64,000 bases of DNA from NCBI RefSeq assembly GCF_002105155.1, contig NW_019029014.1:372001-436000 (forward strand), given 5' to 3'. Each line of letters begins with the position of its first letter. Position 1 is the stretch's first letter. Of the stretch, positions 37,694 through 48,362 are shown piece after piece. The notes under the pieces were generated by a model. The model did not search any database, was not told the DNA's origin, and saw nothing but the letters and a program-made list of their open reading frames with translations. Origin of the DNA: Lobosporangium transversale (Eukaryota; Mortierellomycota; Mortierellomycetes; Mortierellales; Mortierellaceae). A program made the position numbers and the translations under genes.

Positions 37694-38359
37694 GTCCAAT
37701 GGCTGAGTAGTATACTCGTCAGGGCACCCCCTGTCTAGACTAGGGGCCGGGTTCGAGTCCTGGTTAAGGCATATAAAGTGAAGCAAACATGTGCCAGGTC
37801 AGGGATTTGTCTGAGTTTTTATACTTTCTCTTCGAGACAGCCTAGTGTTCTCCGCTAAGGCTAAGATCGTGGGTGCACTACCCTAAGTCGCCTGGCTGGC
37901 CACACGTCTTAGTTATATATTCCACCCAGCCGAACCAGCGGTACATCTGGCAGCACATCCCCCATCCACCCACTTGACTAGGACAGCGATGATCACAAAG
38001 TTTGACGGAGTCCAAAGTAGAAATTTCAGACCAATCCCGCAAGATTTGGGTCCACATGCCAGTGGATTTGATCGAATAGAAAAAAAATTAAAAGTCGTCC
38101 TTAGCTAGAGTCGGCACGCCAGCCTCCGCGGCTTTTCACGGGCGCAACAGGCCACATCGGAAGGATGGACTTCGAGTACCGATCACGGTGTACATTGGTA
38201 GAGAAAAACATGGATACGAATTGGCTCCACAGCCATACCGTGCGAACTTTGAGAGTTTCACTTGTTTCATAGTTGAGGGCGATATCATTAATTTAGAGCG
38301 AGATTATGAAATAAAATTCCTCACCTCTGTGGGTTCTTGTTAACACGAAAAAAAAAAAA
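37694..38359 (+). mobile_element. tRNA-derived SINE with target-site duplication
   Basis: A 666-base unit starts with a Pol III promoter: A box TGGCTGAGTAG at 37700-37710 and B box GGTTCGAGTCC at 37750-37760. A unique body follows, and it ends in an A13 tail (38348-38360). It is flanked by ACTGCAAGACATCCGA (37678-37693) and ACTGCAAGACGTCCGA (38360-38375), a 16-base duplication with one mismatch. Head, tail and duplication together define a SINE. The body is long for a simple SINE. The parent tRNA could not be named. Confidence 0.85.
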
Positions 38360-38375
38360 ACTGCAAGACGTCCGA
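38360..38375. repeat. SINE target-site duplication, right copy
   Basis: ACTGCAAGACGTCCGA directly follows the A tail of the SINE and matches the left copy with one transition. Confidence 0.85.
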
Positions 38376-39759
38376 CTATCCTTATTATCAAGTATCTATA
38401 ATTGCAAGGTGTTTAGGAGGACTACATTTGGAAACTTTGGAGTTGCATATCGATGGTGTATGGGGAAGTACGACCCACCATGGCGATAGGAACGGCGATA
38501 GTGAGAGTGAGGAAGAGATAGGGCTATGGACTTACGCCCAAGTCCATTACTCAGAGTTGGAAAGCCGGTTTCAAGACAACAACAAGAATAATTAACATGG
38601 CCATAGAAGAATTCAGTCATACAGAAATCTGGAACAAACGGTGTAAAGTTACCGTTGAATGGGAAAAGGCTTGTGGGATCACTGCTATGAGCAAACACGT
38701 CGGAGGACGCAACTGTGTTAGGGAGTACAGACGTAGTAGCAATGATTTCCTTGTTCCTTCTCTGAGACAACGGCAGAAACTGAATGTGAGAGAGATCTAC
38801 AAGATCGCAGATGACCGAGTCCGGGGCAGCTACTTTGGGAAAACTAAACTGGACGTGATGGAGCGGCTAGGTGGAATGAAGTTTTGATGACTATGGATAG
38901 CGGATAATTTGCCGCGTTGCGTAGCAGGTCACGTCGAAAAGGTGGATTTTGAGTATTAATCACGGCGGTCAGGGTTTATGAAATCATGGTGGTTACGAAG
39001 AGAGCCAGACTTGGAGGCAAATAGATTTGTCCTCGTGAGCCTTAAAAAATAAAAAATAATAATAGTAGTAACTTTGATAAAAAAGTGTCATGATAGAGCC
39101 TGGGGGGGGGGGGGGGGGAAGAAAAGACAAGAGTGGGAAGCGCCAAATTACACTGCACAGCCGAGTCGGATAAAGAGCGCGTAGGTAAAGGAAAGGGTAA
39201 AAAAGTATGAAAGAGAGAAGCGAGCAATTCTCTGAATTCTCGGCGCAGGGTTGATTTTTTTTTTTTTTTTTTTTTTTTGGGTACAAAACAGTTGATCTTC
39301 TGAAGGCTGTCTTTTCCATGCGAACAAGAATTAAAATAAATAAGTGAGTGCCGTCACACTACCGTTGGATATCTCGTGAGCAAACGCGCGCCAAGAGACA
39401 CAGTATTGAGAGGCACAGGCGTAGCAGAGGTGGGTTCTTTGACTCTCACCAGGGACAGTGGCGAGCAGGTTGATGCAGATCAGCAGATGGCGGCAGGCTA
39501 CCAACATCAAGTGGAATTGACGGTTATGGAGCGCCTGGGAAATTGTAAATTTTTGATGCTCGATGACTGCAGCTAAAGGAAAACCTTTGCGCACAACAGG
39601 CTTAGTAGAGAGTAGACCCCTGCCACAGGCCCACAGGGGGCCAGGGAAGTCTGCCTGGTGCTGGTATACTTCGAGGATAGGATGTTGTATTGTGCCAGTA
39701 TGACTATGCGACTACAGTCGCAATGTTGGATACCGCTTCATTTGCGACCACGTGGGTTG

Positions 39760-39795
<36 letters not shown>

Positions 39796-40497
39796 GCTGC
39801 CATAACTTTCTATCAAAGGTTTGTACAGAAATGACGAATCGCGACATCCCTTCCAACCTACCATCTGCTCCCAAGTGCAAGCGGGATCCCTTGAAGGTAT
39901 TAGAAAGCCGTTATAGTGGCACCATATAGTTGGGCTTTGCCCATTTTCCAAATATCTCTTGTATTCAAGAAATGTATTTGCATGATAAAGGATAGTATAG
40001 TACAGTTTTCCCGGAATACAAAACGCCTTTAATCCTTCCCCTTGACCTAAACTTTTACACCTATAATATTTATTTGAACAACGCCACAAATAAAACAACT
40101 GAAAACGCCGGGTGACGACATGTTTAGGTGTGATAACATCAGGAAGGCGAGGCTTCTGTTGCTGTCATATGAAAACCATAGAGAGGCGTTACTTGTGTAC
40201 ATGTACATTTCTGATGGACTTCAAATAGACGACGGCGGTAAGTGTTATTAATTCTACTTCGCCATACACTAACTTAAATATTGACATTATTTACTTTTTA
40301 GAAATGCAGCACTGATTTCTAAAGGCGCTAAAGGGAGTGATGGCGAAGCAGGAAAGGAATGAGTGACTGGACAAAGAAGTTGACAGAAGAAGTATGTAAA
40401 TGACTGGATATAAAATACGATAGGAGTAATGAACAGCTGCACAAAAAAACCACTTTCTCTCGTCCTCTTGCGCTCCAGCAAGCCGCTTTAAAGTAAA
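38376..40497. repeat. Repeat-rich island with diverged duplicated segments
   Basis: No intact gene. About 38680-38890 and 39370-39560 are diverged copies of one sequence: both share GAGCAAAC(A/G)CG near the start and end with TGGAGCG(G/C)CT(A/G)GG, their translations ending VMERLGGMKF and VMERLGNCKF. 38915-38970 resembles part of the SINE body (38145-38205). Other features are a 17-base pure G run (39102-39118) and T/A tracts at 39253-39278 and 39763-39792. About 39560-40490 shows no recognised element. Confidence 0.55.
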
Positions 40498-40983
40498 ATG
40501 CGAAAAACATATCTCTTTGCCTCAGCAATTGTGATCACTGTTACTATTGCAACTCCATTTCAATCGCCATTCTCCAATACGGGCAAGGAACTTGTAACAA
40601 TCCAGGGCAATTTAGATGTTACTGGTAACTTCACTTCTGACAATATTAAATCCTCCGGCTGTATCCATTCCTCTGGCAATATTTATTCTTCTGGCAACAT
40701 TAATTCCTCTGGCAATATCCACTCCTCTGGCAATATTAGCTCCTTCGGCAATATTAGCTCCTTCGGCAATATCCACTCTTCTGGCAGTATCAGTTCCTCA
40801 GAAAACATTGAATCCTATGGCAGTATCATTTCCGCTGATAATATTATCTCTAGCGGCTACATCTCGACTGAAAAATATGTTCATGTTAAAAAAGAATATA
40901 CTATAGGAGAGAATTGCCCTACGAACGGCCTAATCGGAGTGGATAATACCGGTCAAGTTCTTTCTTGCCAAGCCGGGGCATGA
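40498..40983 (+). CDS. Secreted hexapeptide-repeat protein with PilV/shufflon-like segment
   Basis: Intronless frame of 161 residues. A signal peptide (about 1-19, hydrophobic IVITVTIA) is followed by a spacer with GNLDVTGNF. Twelve unbroken tandem hexads then occupy residues 52-123 (consensus S-S-G-N-I-x), compatible with a beta-helical stalk. The end, TEKYVHVKKEY then CPTNGLIGVDNTGQVLSCQAGA, strongly resembles the segment preceding the variable region in bacterial type IV pilus-tip adhesins (PilV/shufflon proteins), where LSCQSG is followed by Trp. Here that next codon is TGA (40981-40983). The same frame then runs open to 41244. The gene sits beside a repeat island. Bacterial ancestry by horizontal transfer is an inference from motif resemblance. 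Role, if any, may be surface adhesion. Confidence 0.7.
   Translation: MRKTYLFASAIVITVTIATPFQSPFSNTGKELVTIQGNLDVTGNFTSDNIKSSGCIHSSGNIYSSGNINSSGNIHSSGNISSFGNISSFGNIHSSGSISSSENIESYGSIISADNIISSGYISTEKYVHVKKEYTIGENCPTNGLIGVDNTGQVLSCQAGA
40651..40866 (+). repeat. Twelve tandem 18-bp coding repeats
   Basis: The hexads are encoded by 18-base units such as TCCTCTGGCAATATCCAC with modest divergence. The middle units are nearly identical and the last four more diverged, the usual picture of repeat growth by internal duplication. Confidence 0.9.
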
Positions 40984-41244
40984 CGCAAATCATCAACCGT
41001 TCAAACGGGTACGGTCATTCGAGGACATGCTGAGAGAGCATTCCGCTTCCCAGCTGCCTTTGTTTCATGTGAGCCTCATGAGCGTGTGGTTGGTGGAGGA
41101 GGCGCATGCCAACAGCCAGATGGGTATATCTGGCTTATAGCTTCAAAACCAGTTGATAATGGTTGGCTTATTCAGTGTGATGGGGGAATGAAGCAACAGT
41201 GGGGTACTGCAAGTGTATGGGCCATTTGTTTCCACAGTGCATAA
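40984..41244 (+). pseudogene. In-frame C-terminal domain beyond the TGA of the hexad-repeat gene
   Basis: Directly after TGA the same frame stays open for 86 codons to TAA at 41242. It encodes GTVIRGHAERAFRFPAAF, SCEPHERVVGGGGAC, IWLIASKPVDNGWLIQCDGG and WGTASVWAICFHS. The pattern (Cys...GGGxC...SxP...GWxxxC...A(V/I)C) is that of small C-terminal domains in bacterial pilus-tip and phage-tail-like adhesins. Without readthrough it is not translated. It is therefore either a recent nonsense-mutated remnant or a readthrough extension. Other Trp codons here are TGG, so ordinary reassignment of TGA is unlikely. Confidence 0.6.
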
Positions 41245-41902
41245 AGGATTCCGACAATAAAATTTTCAGTGCAGTTGGTGCAAAAACACTGATCCATCCT
41301 CTGTTATTACAAAGCGATGAAAGCATGAAATTAAGACTATTCTTATGAGTTTCATTCAAGGAATGAGACTTCGGCACATTAGTATAACACAATGTTGAAC
41401 GAGGCATCAAAAGCAAAAGAGCTTTTAAGAACCAAAGACGCCTATTTAAACTTTGCAGATCATTTACATATCAAAATTGCGGACCAAGCGCATATCTGGA
41501 AATTGTAAATGGCTGGTTTATCGTTGCTTTTTGATCCTTTTACGTGTTCTCCCCATCATCCACATAGACCGTTATAGCATATACGATGACCTAGGATACA
41601 TCTCACACGGTATAGACAACACACACACACACATATATATATATATGTATATAAACGCTTTATTTCGTCTATATTCTATGGCTTTGAAGGGCCATATTAT
41701 ATAAGTTAGTTTAAAAAAGATAAACTGTGGTTTTAGTTGTGGAAGTAATATTTAATACAAAGCAGCACACACACCTTGGCTCAGTTATAAAGTTGACTTT
41801 AAAGGTGATCCATATTTCACGACCGTTATGTTCTTTCACATATTGTCCCCTCTGAATATAAGTATATTTATGCAGGTTAACAAAACAGAATATTAACTTT
41901 AT
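41245..41902. other. Spacer with a CA/TA microsatellite
   Basis: Between the hexad-repeat locus and the arrestin-like gene. A (CA)n(TA)n microsatellite lies at 41618-41646. No gene was seen. Confidence 0.5.
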
Positions 41903-43336
41903 TTAATCTGCTTCTGGTGTTGACTCTCTATCAGAGTGACTATCTGACCCAGATCCAGATCTAGATCCAAAAATATCGAGCGAATCAATGAGTCGGCGCG
42001 TAACTGACTTATTTTTGACTGTTGTCGTTACTCCTGCTGCTTCTGCTTCTGCTCCTGCTTCCGTTGCTGCTCTTGCTTCTGCTCCTGACTTTAAAGATGT
42101 AATTGTTTCAGCCGAGACGCCTTCATGATCCACTATGAGAGGCATCTCCAAAGTATTAGGAGGGAGATTCACATCCATAAAGTAAACAGTGAAGCGGACA
42201 ATATGTGAAATATTCAGCCAATCGAGGCTATGTTCTGAAGGAATCAATTGGAAATTGTCTAGGCGGATATCTAGTTCAAGGGGCTTTTTCCGACCAAAGT
42301 CCAGATCAAAATCCTCATTTTCGACCTTTTTGATCGAAGAAACCAGTCTAGAGCCTTTCACAGTGCATGAAGCTCCTGGCTCCTGACTAATTTTTATTTT
42401 TATTTTTTTTTGTAAAGAGATTATTAATGTTAGCGGCTGCTTTGAACAACACTAGGAACAAAAAGAATAGCAAGGGTAGAAGGAAGTGAGAAAAAAAAAT
42501 GCTTAGAAACAACTTACGCATTCTCGACATTAGGATGACCTCGTTTGGTAGTATAGTTGATATCTTCTGTCTGAACAACAGCAATGTCGATTTCCTTGAT
42601 CATAAAAGACTTGTGACGAGCCTTCATATCGACTGTGGCACGAAGCTTCTCTTGATTCAATGAAATTCGTGAAGGTATTGTCACCTTGCACCGGAACTGT
42701 TTTGGTAAATCTGTGGACGCTGTCAACAATGGTGTGCTTGATTGATCTTCAGAAGCACCAACAGTAGTAGGGATGGGTCGACGAAGGATCAAGTCATGCT
42801 TTACAATTCGTGTGGATGAAAAGATAGAGTCGCGTTGCAAAGTTGCATGGATCTCATATTTCCAGTCAATGTAGTGAGTATCCAGTTTGTTGATTAGGGT
42901 TGGGGGAAGGACATCAGGATGTGGTAGGTCAATACGGAAAGGAAGATATTGTGTGCCTGACTCTGGAACTCTGATTGTGCCATGCCCTTCAGTATCATTG
43001 GCTGCAATCAAATCGAATGTGGATCCTACAAGGCGCTCATGGACAATTACAGGCTTGGTATCGATATTTAATGCCACTCCAACTATTACAAGGCGTTAAA
43101 TTATAAAGATTAAGAATAAATATTGGATCTCTATTTCATATCACCATAAATTTATTCCATGAATAAATAAATAACATACTGTGTCCATGGATGTCCACCT
43201 TTGCCACTTTGAACTTCTCAGGGCTATCCAATTGGAGCACGATATCGCCAGTTAACGTTTGCAACTGGCTCTTTGTATCAAGCTCAACAATGAAGGGCTG
43301 TTCGGTATTGAGAATGATATCAAAAGTGAAACCCAT
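41903..43336 (-). CDS. Arrestin-domain protein, copy 1
   Basis: Three exons (43336-43180, 43082-42518, 42386-41903) give 401 residues. The N-terminal arrestin fold begins MGFTFDIILNTEQPF and has LTGDIVLQL, VAKVDIHGHIG and TQYLPFRIDLP. The C-terminal fold has FRCKVTIPSRISL, ARHKSFMIKEIDIAVVQ and LELDIRLDNFQLIPS, ending LPPNTLEMPLIVDHEG before a short Ala/Ser-rich tail. Alpha-arrestin relatives in fungi recruit ubiquitin ligases to plasma-membrane transporters. No PPxY motif was noticed in the visible sequence, so ligase recruitment is not shown. A paralogue lies about 1.3 kb further along on the same strand. Confidence 0.85.
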
Positions 43337-44634
43337 GTTGAATTATATACGTGCAAAGAATGGATGATAAATGTATGTGGATGGTTAAGGGGGCGTAATG
43401 AACTTCAGAAATGTGTGAGGAAATTAAGAATGGGTATAATAGGAATAGAATATGCTGTGAGAAACGATAGGGAAAAGAGAAAGAAATGCTCCTTTTTATA
43501 CTGTCTTTTAGTAAATCGACCGCGGGCCAAAAGCAGTTCAATTATCCCTTTTTGTATTTTATCTGCACAGTAGTAAGTTTACTTCAAGTGGGCGAAGGCA
43601 TAAAGTGGCAAAAAAAATTCAAACTAATCGTTCCAATACTGCTCTTCAAATTTTTTTTTTTTTTTTTTTTTTTAATACTTTCGTCTGACAAATACATTGT
43701 ACTCTCCAACCCAATTTTACATTGCTTTTTTTTTTTTTTTTTTTTTTTTTTTTTCACTCTTTGAGTCTTGAAGGATTGGTGGGCATCCAAGTTGATTGTC
43801 CTTGATACTTGAATCACAAATAACTTTACCTCCTTCGGACAAAGAACAGAGATGATCATCATGCACCATGACTTAATTGGCATACGCCTCCTACGCCTCC
43901 CATCCCTTTTTTTAAAAAAGGAGCTCAGCCCAACTTGGCAATATTTTTCTAGGTCCTTCTGTTACAGACCAAGCAGGCAGGTAAGATGACGATCGATATA
44001 AAAACATGTATTCATTACCAAGAAAGCCTGTCAGGAGGACAAACACAGCTGCCATCTTTAAATTGTTTCCGCAGTATATACAGTACAAGCTTCGCATGTT
44101 ACAAAAGGAAAAGAAAAAAACTCTATCTGGCTTAGATGATGTGGCAGGGTAAAAAGATATATTTGTACATTTTGCCAGAGGACGTTGAAGCGGCTTTTGG
44201 CTTTAGTTTAGTCAGAGCTTCGGGTCAGATGGATAACATTTAATGGGAGTCTCCATCATGGGTTTATGATGCAAAAAAAGAGAGCTCCTGCATGTGTAAC
44301 TGTTTTCTTTTTCTTTTTTTTTTTTTTTAATGCGGAGTTATCTTGCTTCGCCAACAACTGTACATGTATATATATACAATGTAAGCAAAAACTTTGTTCC
44401 CACCTCGGCAAGACTTTAATTGTCCCTCGCGTGAGGTGGATTTATGCTCCCGAGCTTCCCCTTTTTTTTTTTTTTTTTTTTTTTTTGGCAGGAACATTAA
44501 TAATGCGTGGAAACTTACACGTATCACAAAACTAGAAAAAGATTACAATATCGCGTGGTGCGAAAGGATCGACTAATTGTCTTACAGATTTATAATGTTT
44601 TTTTATGTATAAAAAGGAACAATCTGCACTCTTC
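43337..44634. other. Spacer between the two arrestin genes
   Basis: AT-rich, with T tracts at about 43651-43673, 43728-43754, 44319-44329 and 44463-44486. No further gene is supported; long apparent frames are homopolymer translations. Confidence 0.55.
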
Positions 44635-46155
44635 CTACAAGGTGAGTTTATCAGGAAAAGGTGCTGTGGCTGCTATAAGTCGTTCGCCCTCATAGTTATA
44701 ATCTGGCGGTAAATCATCTGCAAGGTCTGGGACAATGGGCTCCCGTTCCGGATATACTTCACGATAGAGTTGTTGTCGGGTACTCATGCTCATGCGAGTC
44801 GTATTTGAGTCTAGGAGAGTTGAATGGTCATCCTCTGTTCCATAATCTGGAGGCGTCACACCCTCAGGTGCAGGCTGGAATGACCACAATTCCTCTAGTA
44901 TATTGCCGATCTGGAAGGGTGCCATGACTACTAATGGACGGATCGTAGAATCTGCAAACACAATAGTAAAGCGGATCCCATGACTGATTTTGATCCAATC
45001 TAAAGATTCACTTGGCAGTAGCTCGCTTGTTTTAAGCTCCAAATCTAATTCAATCGCAACCTCTCGACCCCATGCGGTCGTGAATTCCTCTTGATCTGGA
45101 TTTTGAACTGTCACTTGTTTGCTCAGTACTCTAGCAGTATCGGTATCGACCTGAACTTCACTTTCGCTATCGCTGCGGAGTATATCCATTGATGGTGAGG
45201 TGGTCTCTATAATCGTTGAATGGCTATTCATTGTATGCAATGGTGAATAAGTTTATTTTTTTTCTGTTGGAGAGAGGAAGCTGGCGGCACATTAGATACT
45301 TTAAAAACAAACTTGCCTTTGACGCATGCGTCGCACAGAATCAGTGATCTTCTTTGCATTAAAAGTCACTTTCTCTATTTGAATGATATGCGCAAGGATC
45401 TCTTTCACTCCATATGTTTGGTGAAACGGATGCAAGTAGATGCTCAGACGGACTGTTGTTTCCTGGCAGCTAATAAATTTGGGAGCATATATTGAACATT
45501 CAAAATTTCCTGGACGCCTGGCGCCATATCGAACATTGGACGTATCCGAAGGTGGGACGTGGACTCGTTTGAGATAAAGAGGCTGCCTTTGAACTTTCCG
45601 TCGAGCAAATAGCCCTGTGGGCACTGCAAGGGTCACTAATTCGTATCCCCAGACAACAGCGCCTGATTTGAGTTTGGAACCTGCAGCTGAACTGGCAAGG
45701 TCGCCTGGAAGGGTAATTCGAAATGGAAAAGAGTATTCACCTGGCAGATAGGGAGTCGTTGCGCTGATGACGTTGAATTCTGAGCGTGAGATCGTAACAG
45801 CTTCACTCTTCATCGTTACCATGGTTGTACTGTAGGTAATGAAAGCTATTATTGTGATCGTTTAAAGTGGGAAAAATCGACGACACCCTGCTAAGTTTTC
45901 TCTTTTCTTGTTCCTCTTTCCCCATTATATTACGATCCTACGATTGTTCCATCATTGACCCCTACATATTGTCATTCATTTTATGATACCTGCTCCAACA
46001 AAGGCCACTAGTAATTGTTTTAGCTGAATAGCTTTTTGAACGCTTAGGCGGAGAGTTCCAGTGATTTCATGTTGGATAACTGTGCTGGGTGGACCAAGGA
46101 ACTCGATTACATTGGGCTCCTTAGTATCCAGGACTGCTTCGATAGTGAACGACAT
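44635..46155 (-). CDS. Arrestin-domain protein, copy 2
   Basis: Three exons (46155-45990, 45845-45313, about 45204-44635) give about 422 residues. It starts MSFTIEAVLDTKEPNVIEF, then TGTLRLSVQKAI. The N-terminal arrestin domain continues with YSFPFRITLPGDL and GAVVWGYELV, and the C-terminal domain with FECSIYAPKFISCQET, TYGVKEILAHIIQIE and WGREVAIELDLEL. The tail contains EEGVTPPDYG and DLPPDYNYEGE; PPDY is PPxY, so this copy could bind WW-domain ubiquitin ligases of the Rsp5 type. The third exon's acceptor is uncertain: the one chosen is the first that keeps the frame open. Clearly paralogous in layout to the neighbouring copy. Confidence 0.85.
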
Positions 46156-47031
46156 TGGTTGGTTGAGAAATCTCCTTGCTAAACTATGATTGAAGTGCGA
46201 TGAGCTATGCGCAGCAGGAAAAAAAAAAAAAAAAAAAAAAAAAAAAGACGCGTAAGGTGTGTAGCATCAAAAGTTGGTGGCGGTGGCAAACATAAAAATT
46301 TGGAATTGAGGCTCCTAATGCATTGGAATGAATAAAATGAGGCGAATGAGACAAAAAGAGAGAGAAACCATGCGTTACCAACAGCTCACTGTTCTCATTG
46401 CCCGTTTTTCTTTTCCTTTTTCTTTTTCTTTTCTTTTCTTTTTTTTTTTTTAACGATGATACGAAGATATAAACAACACCCTGTCTGAGTTGAGTCACAA
46501 GAGAGATTTTGGTTTTTCTTGCCTTTCTTTCTTCAGTCGTTATTCACGCACCCAGAGGCATGAGCACACACAAAACATACATGGTACCACCAAATAATGC
46601 CCTAAAAGAAGATTAAGATGATTGCGCGAAAATATAGTGTAAACAGGTACATACACAAATAGATTGTGAATGGGCATTTTACTGTTCTGGCTATTCCTGA
46701 CAGTGTTCTTATCAATTGACTGAGAAAAGCAAGGATAAAAAATGTGTTGCATAAGGAGTTTGCTCCGGACCCAAGCCTTAAATGAGTGCAACAAAACTTG
46801 ATAAACGACAGTACGAAGTTCATGATTGTCCATCAATCCAATTCACTCAATCCTAATCCAATCAAAATGATGCTTCTCAAACAGAAACACAATAAAGCAA
46901 AGTTGCTTTATTTCCTCTGCAGCCATGTGCCATGTGGGTAAGACTTCTCCTTTCATTTCAACGGGCGCTTAAAACGAAAGCATTCATTTTCCGGGATTGG
47001 AGTGTATTGACATTAAGCTAATGAACGTTGC

Positions 47032-47064
<33 letters not shown>

Positions 47065-47258
47065 TGCTAATTTACACAAAAATTAAGAAAAGGCTTTGAC
47101 TTCATTGATGACAAAGTTCTAGTCTAAATGAGGGATGGGCGTTTTTTAGAGTATCATTCATTATCTGTTTCATTCATGTAGTTTTTTTTTATCGTTGAAT
47201 TCAAGCTTTTATTTAAAAAAGGGAATCGTTAAGACAGTTATTCATCATATTTGTTTTA
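46156..47258. other. Spacer arrestin copy 2 - LPMO-like protein A
   Basis: Contains an A tract at 46219-46245 and a T-to-A tract at 47034-47063. No coding region with family resemblance; no RNA recognised. Confidence 0.5.
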
Positions 47259-48362
47259 TTATATAGCACGCCTTCCATCCCGCCTGTCCACCCCTCTATT
47301 TTTACTGTCCAAACTTCTTCTCCTCCTTTGCAAAGGTGGTGAATTGGGATCTGGTCCTCCAGTAGCGCCTCTCATGTTCGCATCGAGTTCCTCAGGGCTC
47401 GGCCCAGTACCCTTCATATTCCCGAACCCATCTCCAGGATAATAGTCGTACGGGTATCCTGGCATGTTTGCTAGCCGCAATGATGTACTGGCAACTTCAG
47501 GGGGTAGACCACCTTGTGGAACTTTTCCTGTAATCTTGATGTCAGCACAGCTCATATAGTACTCTGGTACCGCTCCCACAGCACCAGTCCAACTCCATGC
47601 TGACGTGACGAAGGGCAAAAAAAAAAAAGACATGGAAAAGGAAAGGGGAGGGCAAAGCGAAAATTAATCACAAATAATTGTCTCACATTTATAAACCATA
47701 TTGTAATCATGCTTTGGTTTGCTTTTTTCGCCTTTTTAATTTACCAAAGATACAGTTATCACAGGAAGGCAAGTTATCTGGTAGCTTGACAGGCCATTCA
47801 TAAAGCAGGTCGGGACAGGATTTGTGGTACCGTGCAAAGACTCCGAAAGTCTTTCCTTGATCATAACTTAAACTAAACTCACACAATCCTCCTGAGTGGC
47901 GTGCCTGATCCGATGTTGGCAACGGAGTTGGTTGTCCAGGCAACCCAAACTCAGAACTAGCAAAACGAACGTTGACAATCTGACCTGCCTCAAACGTTTG
48001 AGTGATTTGTTTGTCTGGAGGGTAGTTTCCACAGGGAAATATTTTCCTGCCACCAGCACACCCATCGTACAAAGGTGCATTGGTACAATCATGATCTAGG
48101 AACTCTCTAACGGATGGTTTTGTTTTTAAATATGATAGTAACAGTAAAGAGGTTCAGTCAAAATATCACGGACTCATTGATAAAGGATCAGAAAAGTTGA
48201 GCAAAAAGAAATTATTTCCTATCATTTCACTTACGCGTTTGGGTTTGCAGGATGTCCTCTTGGTAATGGATATATCATTGTCACATGTGCGTTGACGTGG
48301 TGCAAGAAAGTTGCAACCATCAAACTGCTTGCGAGTACAAGGCTCCACCTGTTGCGGAGCAT
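47259..48362 (-). CDS. LPMO-like secreted copper protein, copy A
   Basis: Three exons (48362-48235, 48106-47745, 47599-47259) give 276 residues. A signal peptide (1-25) ends VNA and the mature chain starts with His26 (HVTMIYPLPRGHP), as needed for the copper histidine brace of lytic polysaccharide monooxygenases. A second conserved His lies in ARHSGGLCEFSLSYDQGKT, then SCPDLLYEWPVKLPDN, CDNCIFAWSW and YYMSCADIKI. This arrangement is shared by fungal chitin/cellulose-acting LPMO-like families; the exact family number was not determined. The last 100 residues form a Pro/Gly/Arg-rich tail with RRRR and RRDGRR dibasic sites. A second gene of this type lies at 58834-59673. Confidence 0.85.

Noticed and set aside
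39590-39680. GC-rich stem-like stretch that might be an RNA gene
   Set aside because: No A/B boxes or recognisable tRNA or snRNA fold was found; probably repeat debris.
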